Source: Rhodospirillales bacterium (GTDB lineage Bacteria; Pseudomonadota; Alphaproteobacteria; Reyranellales; Reyranellaceae). From it: a stretch of 64,000 bases of DNA. The stretch lies in assembly GCA_009377525.1 (NCBI GenBank), contig WHTW01000020.1, positions 1 to 64,000 on the forward strand, written 5' to 3'. The notes beneath the pieces are model-generated. The model ran no database searches and was not told where the DNA came from. It saw only the letters and a list, made by a program, of their open reading frames with translations. A program made the position numbers and the translations under genes. Each line of letters begins with the position of its first letter. Position 1 is the first letter of the stretch. Below, piece by piece: positions 1 through 7,562 of this stretch.

Positions 1-108
1 CGCAATGGCGGGCAGTTGAGCTGTGCCGTGCTGGACACGGTGACGGAGGAGGTCGTGGTGCGCGATTTCCCGACGCCGCCCGTCGGTCGACAGCCCGAGC
101 GGGCATAA
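1..108 (+). CDS. 3' end of a metallophosphoesterase paralogue (partial)
   Basis: The open frame enters from the left edge and ends at TAA 106-108, giving the last 35 residues of a protein. Its sequence closely matches the C-terminus of the intact metallophosphoesterase at 13734-14414, and 48 bases (25-72) are identical to 14346-14393. It is therefore the end of a YfcE/MJ0936-type phosphodiesterase paralogue. The catalytic part lies outside the window, so activity cannot be judged. Confidence 0.7.
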   Translation, partial: RNGGQLSCAVLDTVTEEVVVRDFPTPPVGRQPERA

Positions 109-305
109 AACCTCAGTTGAAAACTTCGCCACCGCCGGCGGCCGGCACAAAGCGGGCGTTGTGGTTTATGATGTTGGCTGACCTGAGGCCGATCCGGAGG
201 CCAGGCCTGATTGCGCGGCCGGTCGCGCACCGATTGTCCGCCGCAGGCACCGGGGCCAGCCAAGGCGCCTGGTCCGGTCCGTCAAGATTCCGAAAGGAAA
301 GCACC

Positions 306-745
306 ATGGATCAGGGTTCGGGCATTCGCGAGGTTGCGTGGATCGATATCGCCGGCGGCGGGCAGGTCGTCCTGGACGGCAACTACGCCTATGTCGGGCA
401 CATGCAGCCCCCGCACGGGACTTCGGTCCTGGACGTGGCAGATCCGGCGCATCCGAGGGTCATCGCTTCGATCGACATTCCGCCGGGGCTGCATTCCCAC
501 AAGGTACGGGTGGCGAATGACGTCATGGTGGCCAACCGCGAGCGTACGCGGGGCGAGAAGCCGGCCGGCGATTTCGTCGGGCTGCGCATCTTCGACGTCA
601 GCCGACCGGGCAAGCCGCGCGACATCTGCCATTGGCAGTGCGCCGGGATGGGCGTGCACCGTTTCACCTTCGATGGCCGCTACGCCTACATTTCCACGGA
701 GCAAGAGGGCTACATCGGCACCATCGTCATGATCCTCGACCCCGG
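306..745 (+). pseudogene. LVIVD-repeat beta-propeller protein, 3' end missing
   Basis: ATG 306 follows a GAAAGGAAAG ribosome site. About 145 residues read as an LVIVD-repeat protein: the repeats YAYVGHM..SVLDVADPAHP, LRIFDVSRPGKP and YAYISTEQEGY..VMILDP are blades of a predicted beta-propeller. After about position 745 the frame stays open but the sequence loses all resemblance to the family and becomes arginine/valine-rich frame noise antisense to the next gene. Intact members run to roughly 350-400 residues, so more than half is missing. I read this as a gene truncated by a deletion. Function of the family is poorly known. Confidence 0.6.
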
Positions 746-860
746 CGTACCCATCCAGCCGACCTCGTCCTTTCCGCGCTTCATCAGACGGCCGTCAGTT
801 CCGCTTGGCCAGCGCCGTCAACATCTGGGCCCGCAGCACCAGTGGACGCTCGATAATCGA

Positions 861-1253
861 TCAGCACCGACGTGCGGTGCGGGTACGGTAGCCGTCGTAG
901 TACTGGCTTCCGCAGACGACCTGCTGCTGAACGACGTCGTCACGATACCCGTTCTGGCCGCGGTTCGTCACGGTCACCGTGGTATAGCGACGGCCGTCAG
1001 CCTGGTTGTACCGGCCGTGATTCCCCCGCTGATTGGCGTAGTTGTAGTTCGGCGCAGGCTGCGAATAGCCATACCGTGGAGCAGGTGCGGGACTGTAGTA
1101 GCCGCTGTTGTAGTAGTAGTAGTACGGGTTGCTGTAGCCCGTCGGTGCCGGCTGATAGTAGCCGCGCGGTGCGCCATAGCCGTCGTCCTGGCACGCCGCT
1201 CCGGTCATGCCGATGCCCACAACGAGCATCAGTCTCGGAAAGAGTCTCAACAT
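861..1253 (-). CDS. Small exported tyrosine-rich protein
   Basis: 130 residues starting at ATG 1253 behind a GGGAGG ribosome site. The first 20 residues are basic then hydrophobic (MLRLFPRLMLVVGIGMTG), followed by AAC, which could be a weak lipobox or a signal-peptidase I site. The mature part is low in complexity, rich in Tyr, Gly, Pro, Asn and Gln with runs such as PYYYYYNSGYY, and ends with three cysteines. This composition is typical of small cell-surface or periplasmic proteins of unknown role in alphaproteobacteria. In the same frame after its TGA stop, 21 sense codons follow before the next stop, possibly the relic of a longer or neighbouring gene. Confidence 0.6.
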   Translation of the reverse strand: MLRLFPRLMLVVGIGMTGAACQDDGYGAPRGYYQPAPTGYSNPYYYYYNSGYYSPAPAPRYGYSQPAPNYNYANQRGNHGRYNQADGRRYTTVTVTNRGQNGYRDDVVQQQVVCGSQYYDGYRTRTARRC

Positions 1254-1309
1254 CTCTATTCCTCCCAGCCAAGATGTTTGATCGCCCGCACTACTCGATC
1301 ATTCTGTCC

Positions 1310-1477
1310 TCAAAGAGGCACAACGGTCTGGGGATCGAATAGGTTCCTGTCTACCGCTTTGGCGCAGCCAGGCCTGGAAGGGCCCGTTAGCGCCTTCTCG
1401 GCGGATGCGGAATCAACCGCACCACCTGCCGCGCTGGCTTGTCCTCCCGCTGCCGCGGGCTTCTTGCGCTCTGCCAT
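1310..1477 (-). CDS. Possible small basic protein (55 aa)
   Basis: ATG 1477 is preceded by TTGAGG and opens 55 codons starting MAERKKPAAAGG. It is rich in alanine and glycine and has no recognisable domain. It sits between the tyrosine-rich protein and repeat copy A. Nothing but the start signal and an amino-acid composition free of obvious frame noise supports it, so it may be spurious. Confidence 0.25.
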   Translation of the reverse strand: MAERKKPAAAGGQASAAGGAVDSASAEKALTGPSRPGCAKAVDRNLFDPQTVVPL

Positions 1478-1500
1478 CCTCAACGTGACAATCCGTTCAC

Positions 1501-1628
1501 CTAAAGCATGATGGGTCCGGCTGGAATCAGCCGGACCCATCATGCCCTGTGGAACCGCGATCACCCGGACGCGCGAATGAGATGAGATGGAACCGCATGC
1601 GGTTCCATCTCATCTCATTCCGCTCTAA
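1501..1628. repeat. Double-hairpin repeat, copy A
   Basis: About 128 bases. Hairpin 1 is a 16-bp perfect stem (1507-1522 with 1529-1544) around the loop GGAATC. A connector follows, then hairpin 2, a 46-base perfect palindrome at 1575-1620. The ends read CTAAAGC and GCTCTAA, slightly decayed from the CTAGAGC/GCTCTAG ends of other copies. The right end contains the TAG stop codon (1627-1625) of the leftward TauD gene. Confidence 0.9.
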
Positions 1629-2491
1629 CCAACCTCCTCCAACGTCGAGCACGTTCCGCTGACGCGGGTCTGGCGCATGTAGCGGCGGTGGCGGTCGGCG
1701 TCGTAGCCGCTTCCGGCGTGGAGGAGGCAGCGGTTGTCCCAGAGGACGACGTCGCCCGGTTGCCAGGCGTGGACGTAGACGTGTTCAGGCTGGATCGCCG
1801 CTTCGGTCAGTTCGTCGATCAGGGCGCGGCCGGCGGCCTCGCTCATGCCCTCGATCTCCCGGACGTGGGAGCCGAGGAACAAGTTCCTGGCACCCGTCGT
1901 GGGGTTGGTCCGGACGAGCCGCTGGCGCACGGGCGGCAGCGAGGCTGCCAGCTCGGGCGATACGGCATCGGGGGCAACCTTCGAGCGCGAATAGACATAA
2001 TCGTGGATCGCGATCAGGGGATGGAGCTCGGCCTTGCGCTCAGGCGAGAGGCGATCGTAGGCGGCGCGCTGGGAGACGAACATCGTCGTTCCGCCCTCGC
2101 CGGCGTTTCGTAGGCGCACATGATCGAGAGGAACGCCGGCACCGGTTTGAACGAGGCATCGGAGTGCCACATGTTGTTGCCGGTGAGGAAGATGGTTTTC
2201 TTGTGCGAGCTGCCAAGCACCGTGCCGTCCTTCTGGACGTTGCCGATGGTGCCGAAATATTCGACCTTTCCGACACTGGTATGGCTCGGCTCGGGCTTGC
2301 CGAATTGGCGCGTGAGGGCGAGCTGGCGGTCGTCATCCGATCGACTGATCGGGGAAGCAGACGAACGAATACCGATCGATCGCCGCGTCGATCTCCCGGA
2401 TCAGGTCGGGTGCGAGCGGCTTGCCGAGGTCGATGCCACGGACGCTGGCGCCGAACTCGGGATGCAGCTCTTCGTATCGCAGCTGGTACAT
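1625..2491 (-). pseudogene. TauD-type Fe(II)/2-oxoglutarate dioxygenase with two frameshifts
   Basis: Read through two shifts, this is a roughly 288-residue TauD/TfdA-family dioxygenase that would oxidise a small acid or sulfonate using 2-oxoglutarate and oxygen. ATG 2491 opens MYQLRYEEL. The frame breaks near 2335-2341 (a TGA follows DQSIG) and resumes with DDRQLALTRQFG; it breaks again near 2097-2103. The iron ligands are present in the pieces: HSD in MWHSDASF and the distal His in DNRCLLHAG. Each break is a single base, so sequencing error is as likely as true decay. The intact paralogue lies at 12836-13711. An alpha/beta hydrolase and an SDR follow nearby, suggesting a small catabolic unit. 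Confidence 0.8.
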
Positions 2492-2561
2492 GGCTTCTCC
2501 ACATGCCTTACGGTCGGGCAGTTACCATCAGGTCCACTGTAATCTTCAACGGCGGCGCCAG

Positions 2562-3323
2562 CTACTGCGCTGCGCTCCGCATCGGAATGTGCGACTTGAG
2601 GAACGTGCGCACGCGGTCGATCGTGCGTGCCTTGAGCTCCGGCGGCTCGCGCCACGGGAAGACCGTGATCTCGGCGTTGGGCGCCAGTGACGCCACGTCG
2701 ACCGAGGTCCCCAGCGGATGCGACGGCGTGTCGTCCGGCAAGACCAGGATCGGCGTCCGGCAGTTGCTGATGAACGCGCGCGGCACGCTGTAGAGGAAAT
2801 CGGGCTGCACGCGAAAGAGGCTGTGAAGATATTTCTCGATCGTCTCCGTCGACACCTCGGGTCGCCGTGCCCGGAAATCCGCGAGCCAATTCTGCTGGCT
2901 GTGTCGAACCATGACGTCCGGGTCTTCGGGCCGATGGCCCACGGTCTGGCAGAACACGGCGGCCACGACGCGTTGAGGCGCTCGCTGCAGCAGCTTGCCG
3001 GCGAAGCAGCCACCGATGCAGTAGCCCATGTAGAAGAATTCGCGGATCCCGAGATGGTCCATCAGCCCAAGCTGGTCGTCGGCGAATGCGTCCCACGCGT
3101 TCTCGACCGGCACCGGACCGGCGGAATCGCCGCCATTGGCATTGCGCTGGTCCATGGTGATGCAGCGGAAGTCGTGCTTGAACTCTTCCATCGCATTGAA
3201 AACGGCGGTCTGCCAGTTACTGACGCGCGAATTCAATCCGCCGCCAGGGATGACCAGCAGCGGGAAGCCGGAGCCAATCTCCTCATAGCGAATGCGAACG
3301 TCACCCCTTTGATGGAACGGCAT
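2562..3323 (-). CDS. Alpha/beta hydrolase with cysteine nucleophile
   Basis: 253 residues with the alpha/beta-hydrolase fold: an oxyanion strand PLLVIPGGG near residue 21, then the nucleophile elbow GYCIGG with Cys102 in the position usually held by serine. A late PDDTPSHP segment probably gives the acid residue and may give a histidine; the usual C-terminal catalytic His is not obvious. Cysteine nucleophiles occur in dienelactone-hydrolase-type enzymes, so a lactone or thioester-like substrate is possible. It lies between the leftward TauD gene and the rightward SDR and could share a transcript with the former. Substrate unknown. Confidence 0.8.
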   Translation of the reverse strand: MPFHQRGDVRIRYEEIGSGFPLLVIPGGGLNSRVSNWQTAVFNAMEEFKHDFRCITMDQRNANGGDSAGPVPVENAWDAFADDQLGLMDHLGIREFFYMGYCIGGCFAGKLLQRAPQRVVAAVFCQTVGHRPEDPDVMVRHSQQNWLADFRARRPEVSTETIEKYLHSLFRVQPDFLYSVPRAFISNCRTPILVLPDDTPSHPLGTSVDVASLAPNAEITVFPWREPPELKARTIDRVRTFLKSHIPMRSAAQ

Positions 3324-3550
3324 GGAAATCTCCTCCAGACTGCTGGAGGCCAGTCTATTTGAGTCCCGCCTTCAATTCGATCTCGACCTTTGCTTTCGTT
3401 GGAGCCGAGTGGAACGACGAGGTTTTGCGCGACACAGACCGGCTGCGCCATCGCTGCTGGAATGCACCACACAGCCGAAAGCAACTACGCACGGAGACGT
3501 CAGCACGATATACGGCTAACTGAGCCCCTCGAAGCATAGGGAGGAATCCG

Positions 3551-4522
3551 ATGAAAGAACTCTCCGGCAGGATTGCGGTCGTCACCGGTGGCGGCTCGGG
3601 AATGGGACGCGAGCTGGTGCGCCTGCTGGTGGCCGAGGGCTGTCACGTCGCCATGTGCGACGTCTCGATGCACGGCATGGCGGAGACGCGACGACAGTGC
3701 GAGGCGACGGGGCTGCCGCAAGGCCTGCGCGTCACCTCGCATCTCGCCGACGTGTCCAACGAGGCTGACGTCATGCGCTTTCGCGACGAAGCCGCGAACC
3801 AGCACGCGACTGACCGTATCCATCTGCTGTTCAACAATGCCGGGATCGGCGGCGGTGGCAGCATGGTCGTCAACAGCCGAGACGAGTGGGAGCGCACCTT
3901 CAACATCTGCTGGGGCGGCGTCTACTTCGCCACCCGCGCTTTCCTGCCCCTGCTGCAGGCGGCGGACGAGGCGCACATCGTCAACACCAGCAGCATGAAC
4001 GGCTTCTGGGCCTCGGTTGGCCCCGGCGCACCGCACACTGCATATTCGGCGGCGAAGTTCGCGGTGAAAGGATTCACCGAGGCCCTGATAACCGATCTCC
4101 GGCTGAATGCACCACACATCAAGGTCTCGGTTGTCATGCCCGGACATATTGGCACCGGCTTTCGCCTCAACTCGCTCAAGGTCCAGACCAGCAACGATTC
4201 GGATGAGCTGGATGCCCGGCAGATCGCCCATGCACGGGCGCGGCTCACCTCGATGGGCAAGGACGCGTCGGCGCTGTCGGATGAGGAGATCAAGGCCATG
4301 CTCGCAGAACGCGCCCGGCGTTTTCTGGCGGATGCGCCTACCAGCGCGGCCGAGGCGGCGGCGATCATCCTGGAAGGGGTCAAGGCGGACAGGTGGCGCA
4401 TCCTGGTCGGATCGGACGCCCACCTGATGGACCGGATGGTGCGCGACGACCCCGATCACGCCTACGAGGAGCAGTTCTTCGCCCGCTTCGCAGCCGCGGC
4501 AGGGTGGCATCCAGGACGCTAG
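3551..4522 (+). CDS. Short-chain dehydrogenase/reductase
   Basis: 323 residues from ATG 3551 behind GGGAGGAATCC. It shows the Rossmann motif TGGGSGMG near residue 13, NNAG near residue 97, and the catalytic Ser plus YSAAK (Tyr-x-x-x-Lys) near residue 160, so it is an active-looking NAD(P)-dependent SDR. It is about 60 residues longer than a minimal SDR, with a helical C-terminal extension. The substrate is unknown. Its stop codon TAG (4520-4522) lies inside CTAGAGCG, the end of a decayed copy of the double-hairpin repeat. Confidence 0.88.
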   Translation: MKELSGRIAVVTGGGSGMGRELVRLLVAEGCHVAMCDVSMHGMAETRRQCEATGLPQGLRVTSHLADVSNEADVMRFRDEAANQHATDRIHLLFNNAGIGGGGSMVVNSRDEWERTFNICWGGVYFATRAFLPLLQAADEAHIVNTSSMNGFWASVGPGAPHTAYSAAKFAVKGFTEALITDLRLNAPHIKVSVVMPGHIGTGFRLNSLKVQTSNDSDELDARQIAHARARLTSMGKDASALSDEEIKAMLAERARRFLADAPTSAAEAAAIILEGVKADRWRILVGSDAHLMDRMVRDDPDHAYEEQFFARFAAAAGWHPGR

Positions 4523-4556
4523 AGCGATTTTCGACTTGATGGAACAGCGTGCGCAC
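4519..4556. repeat. Decayed end of a double-hairpin repeat
   Basis: CTAGAGCG followed by a stretch containing TGATGGAAC and GCGTGCGC resembles the first third of copies E and F (CTAGAGCGGAATC..AGATGGAACCGCGCGC). The palindrome is not complete here and hairpin 1 is missing. The TAG in CTAG is the stop codon of the preceding SDR. Confidence 0.5.
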
Positions 4557-4669
4557 CGGCGGGCGAGCCCTGCGCCAGCGCAGGCGCTTCAACAGACGCT
4601 CGGCATCAACGAACTGCCGGCGCTGACCGTGGCCTCAACGTGCCGAAGGGATGCCGAGAACGAGCGCTC

Positions 4670-5605
4670 TCACCACGCGTTGAGGTTGCTGACGAGCTGC
4701 TTGTCCAGGGACAGGCTTTCCAAGCCACTGGAAAGCAAAATACCGCCCCGGTCATGGTGTCCACTCCCGGGCATGTTCCGCTTGTGGTGCAAGAAGTGAC
4801 CGACCTCGTGCGCCATGACGCCGATGAACGCTTCGCCATGGTCGAACACGGGTGGATTGCCCTGGTCGACAACCACGCATACCTGCTCATCAGGCAGATA
4901 CTGCCCAGCCGCCTCAGTAGCCATTGCATCATAGTCGCCGACGAGAAAGCACGTGAGATCGGCGCCGCGCTTCTTGAGTGGAACGATATCCTTTCGAAAG
5001 ACATCCCGCGAGATTTTCGGCCCCAGGGCTTTCTGGACCGTAATCCATGTGGCATCGACCAGGGTGAAAAAGATGTTCGTCTGAGCCCCGAACGTCCAGT
5101 TCAGCCTGGTGAGGAACCACGGCACGTCATCCGGCGTCCATTTCGTGGCGTTGATCACCTTGCCCGATTGATCGAGGTGCCTGAGGAATTTGAACGCGAT
5201 CGTGAAGTCCTTGCGCGGCAGAATGGCGACCTCCAGCCTGATGCCTATGTTGCCGCGCGTGGCTTTGAGTTCCGGAATGCCGACACCCTTGGCCGAGACC
5301 TTGAGGCCGCGCGCAAGGCCCTGCGGCCGTGCGGTGGCATACAGCGCCGTGCGCAGACGCAGCAACTGATCGTCGCGCTCCTGGCTTTTTTGCTTCCCAT
5401 AGCGAGTGTCGATGTATTCCTGAGCGACGCGTTCGACGTGCTCGAGGCGCACATCGTCAACCTGCAACCGACCGCGATCATACGACAGGCGAACGTCCTT
5501 GCTGTCGCGGAGGCAGACCAGGTTGAAGCCTCCCCGAGGAACGATCATGAAGCCTTGCGCAGCGTACACACCAGAACGCTGCAAGAACTGAACGAAGCTC
5601 GCCAT
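4670..5605 (-). CDS. Zinc metalloprotease-like protein
   Basis: 311 residues from ATG 5605 (an upstream start at 5668 would add 21 arginine-rich residues that look unlike protein). Near the C-terminus AHEVGHFLHHKRN gives HExxH (His266, Glu267, His270), the zinc-binding motif of metallopeptidases, followed by further histidines 273, 274, 283 and 284. The strict metzincin Gly and third His spacing are not met, so the family is uncertain. No signal peptide is seen; residues 1-60 resemble a phage- or toxin-related structural domain only vaguely. It stands alone between an SDR and the repeat before the methyltransferase. Proteolysis is inferred from the motif alone. Confidence 0.65.
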   Translation of the reverse strand: MASFVQFLQRSGVYAAQGFMIVPRGGFNLVCLRDSKDVRLSYDRGRLQVDDVRLEHVERVAQEYIDTRYGKQKSQERDDQLLRLRTALYATARPQGLARGLKVSAKGVGIPELKATRGNIGIRLEVAILPRKDFTIAFKFLRHLDQSGKVINATKWTPDDVPWFLTRLNWTFGAQTNIFFTLVDATWITVQKALGPKISRDVFRKDIVPLKKRGADLTCFLVGDYDAMATEAAGQYLPDEQVCVVVDQGNPPVFDHGEAFIGVMAHEVGHFLHHKRNMPGSGHHDRGGILLSSGLESLSLDKQLVSNLNAW

Positions 5606-5767
5606 GGCTTTGCCCAACCTCAATCCACGATGGTGTCGCGCCCGGTCCATCGCGCCGGGGACAACCATCCGTGATCATTGCTGTCCGGTTGAGCGCGCAA
5701 CATAGCGGAAATCAGCTTTGCGAGGCAATGCGATTGCGTGAAGCCCTCGGCGCGCAGCTCTCCCAAT

Positions 5768-5895
5768 CTAGAGCATGATGGGTCCAGCTGGAATCAGCTG
5801 GACCCATCATGCCTCCTGCAACACGCATCCCCGGTGCGCGCGAATGCGATGAGATGGAACCGCGCGCGGTTCCATCTCATCGCATTCCGCTCTAG
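5768..5895. repeat. Double-hairpin repeat, copy B
   Basis: The best-preserved 128-base copy in this orientation: ends CTAGAGC and GCTCTAG, hairpin 1 a perfect 16-bp stem with loop GGAATC, hairpin 2 a perfect 46-base palindrome (GAATGCGATGAG..CTCATCGCATTC). The right-hand CTAG supplies the TAG stop (5894-5892) of the leftward methyltransferase gene. Confidence 0.95.
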
Positions 5896-7385
5896 CCGGG
5901 AACGATTTGCAGCTGTCGCAACAGCGGTACCCTCCGTTCCAGGGCCGTGTGCATGAGTTCCCGCACAGTGCCGAGCTCCTCCGGGCGGAGGTCGCCGCCC
6001 AGCGCCGCGACCCAGGCGTCGGCGTCCTTTTCACTCTCTCCGTTCAGCAGCCGGCCGGCGATGAACTTGAGGAGCGTGGACACGCCGAGGCCGGTGCCGA
6101 GCCTGCCGCAGGCCAGCGCCAACCCCCGCCCGTCGGCCACCGACGCAACGCGCCCACCCAGCAGACGGTTGAGCCGATCGGCCCCCTCCGGCTGCCCGCT
6201 CTGCGGCCACACCGAGGGCTGGCATTGGTGACTGCCGATCATCACGCTCGCCAGCTCGGCCGCGCTGCCGTGCCCTGGCGCACGCGCCAGCAGCTCGCCC
6301 ACCGTGGCCGGCCCCTGCAAGGCCGCGCCCATCATCTCCTTGAGCGGTTCGCTCATCTCGGCCTTGCCGGCGGGGAGGTCCAGCGTCGTCTGCAACTCGT
6401 CAGGGCAGACGACCGGGATGAGGGTGAGCCGGGAAATAGCGGCTTCGCGCTGCCGGATGCCCCCGCGTCGCGCACCGCGAACATAGATGTCGTGACGCAG
6501 TCCACGCTGCAGGCAGATATCCTTGATCAGCTCGTGCATGATGGGATCGCTGTAGCGGTCCATCACCTTGCGCTGCTCCGGCGTCATCATGAGGCCGGGA
6601 AAGTTCTCCAGCGGATTGGCGGAACCCACCCAGTCGAGTTTGGCCTCGGACAGCGCGTCCGCGACATCGGCGTGGAATTCGGGCGCCCAATGGACGTTCA
6701 TGTACTCGTGGGTAAGATACTGCGTCGCGACTCCCTCTCGCTTTTCGAGGACCCCGCGCACGAGCTTGCTTTCCACGAGATGGTGGGCGCTCAAGCCGTT
6801 CAGCTCGCGGGCCAGCTCCATGCCCGCTTCGATACGCTCGTCGCTGCGGCCCGGTACGCGCATCCCGGCTTCGTGGATCAAGCGCTGCATTCCGATGGCG
6901 CCCTGCCAGGCGGGCAGCGAATTGTAGCTGATGTGGACGATGGCGCCCGGACGGGTTTTCGCCACCAGCAGTCGCACGATGCCGGCGCGCACCTCCGGGG
7001 CGACCCACGACCACAGGCCGTGCAGCGTGACGAAGTCGGCCGTCGGCAGCGCGCTGGGAGAAAGCTGCGAGACGTCGGCCTCCAGGAACTCGATATTCGC
7101 GAGCCGGGCCGCGCGTGCCAGTCCGACGCCGACGGCGATATGCGCCGGATTGTAGTCGATGGCGACCACCTTCCAGCCCGGGTTGGAGGCCGCGGTCATC
7201 AGCGCGCCGAAGCCCACCCCGCAGCCAAGCTCGATGTAGCAAGCATCGTCCGTCGGCGAGGGCAGGTCCGCGACGACACCGAGCAGCAGGCAGGTCAACA
7301 CCATGCGGGCCGGCGACTGCTGGACGTAGAAGCCTTCCGGATAGGGCACGTCGGCGACATAGCCGCTGCTCCACGATTGGTTCAT
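5892..7385 (-). CDS. SAM-dependent methyltransferase with regulatory domain
   Basis: 497 residues. The N-terminal class I methyltransferase domain has the SAM-binding motif IELGCGVGFG at about residues 51-60, followed by the acidic end of strand 2 (VVAIDYNP). The middle region (about 215-300) matches the methyltransferase regulatory domain found in large bacterial methyltransferases of this type, and the C-terminal 150 residues are helical. Length agrees with the family. The methyl acceptor is unknown; related proteins have been linked to surface polysaccharide or lipid modification. It is transcribed leftward alone, and its TAG stop is part of repeat copy B. Confidence 0.82.
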   Translation of the reverse strand: MNQSWSSGYVADVPYPEGFYVQQSPARMVLTCLLLGVVADLPSPTDDACYIELGCGVGFGALMTAASNPGWKVVAIDYNPAHIAVGVGLARAARLANIEFLEADVSQLSPSALPTADFVTLHGLWSWVAPEVRAGIVRLLVAKTRPGAIVHISYNSLPAWQGAIGMQRLIHEAGMRVPGRSDERIEAGMELARELNGLSAHHLVESKLVRGVLEKREGVATQYLTHEYMNVHWAPEFHADVADALSEAKLDWVGSANPLENFPGLMMTPEQRKVMDRYSDPIMHELIKDICLQRGLRHDIYVRGARRGGIRQREAAISRLTLIPVVCPDELQTTLDLPAGKAEMSEPLKEMMGAALQGPATVGELLARAPGHGSAAELASVMIGSHQCQPSVWPQSGQPEGADRLNRLLGGRVASVADGRGLALACGRLGTGLGVSTLLKFIAGRLLNGESEKDADAWVAALGGDLRPEELGTVRELMHTALERRVPLLRQLQIVPG

Positions 7386-7562
7386 GCGAGTCCCTCGACA
7401 ATGTCGCCTTCGAACAACGGCTCGCCGGCGTCGGTCCGCCGTGGCGTGATGGGTGACATAAGCTGCGGGCGGAACTCGATAGCGGCCTGTGGGACCGCAT
7501 CCTACCGGCAGCGGAGATGCAGGGCATGCTCTGTGTGCCGCCTGCCGCTACTTGTATAGGTT

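Noticed and set aside
1501-1628. Double-hairpin repeats as plain transcription terminators
   Set aside because: No U-tract follows the stems and two copies lie upstream of gene starts; a terminator effect is possible but not the main reading.
5907-7559. A 550-codon rightward frame over the methyltransferase gene
   Set aside because: The leftward frame has the SAM-binding motif and regulatory domain; the rightward frame is compositional noise.
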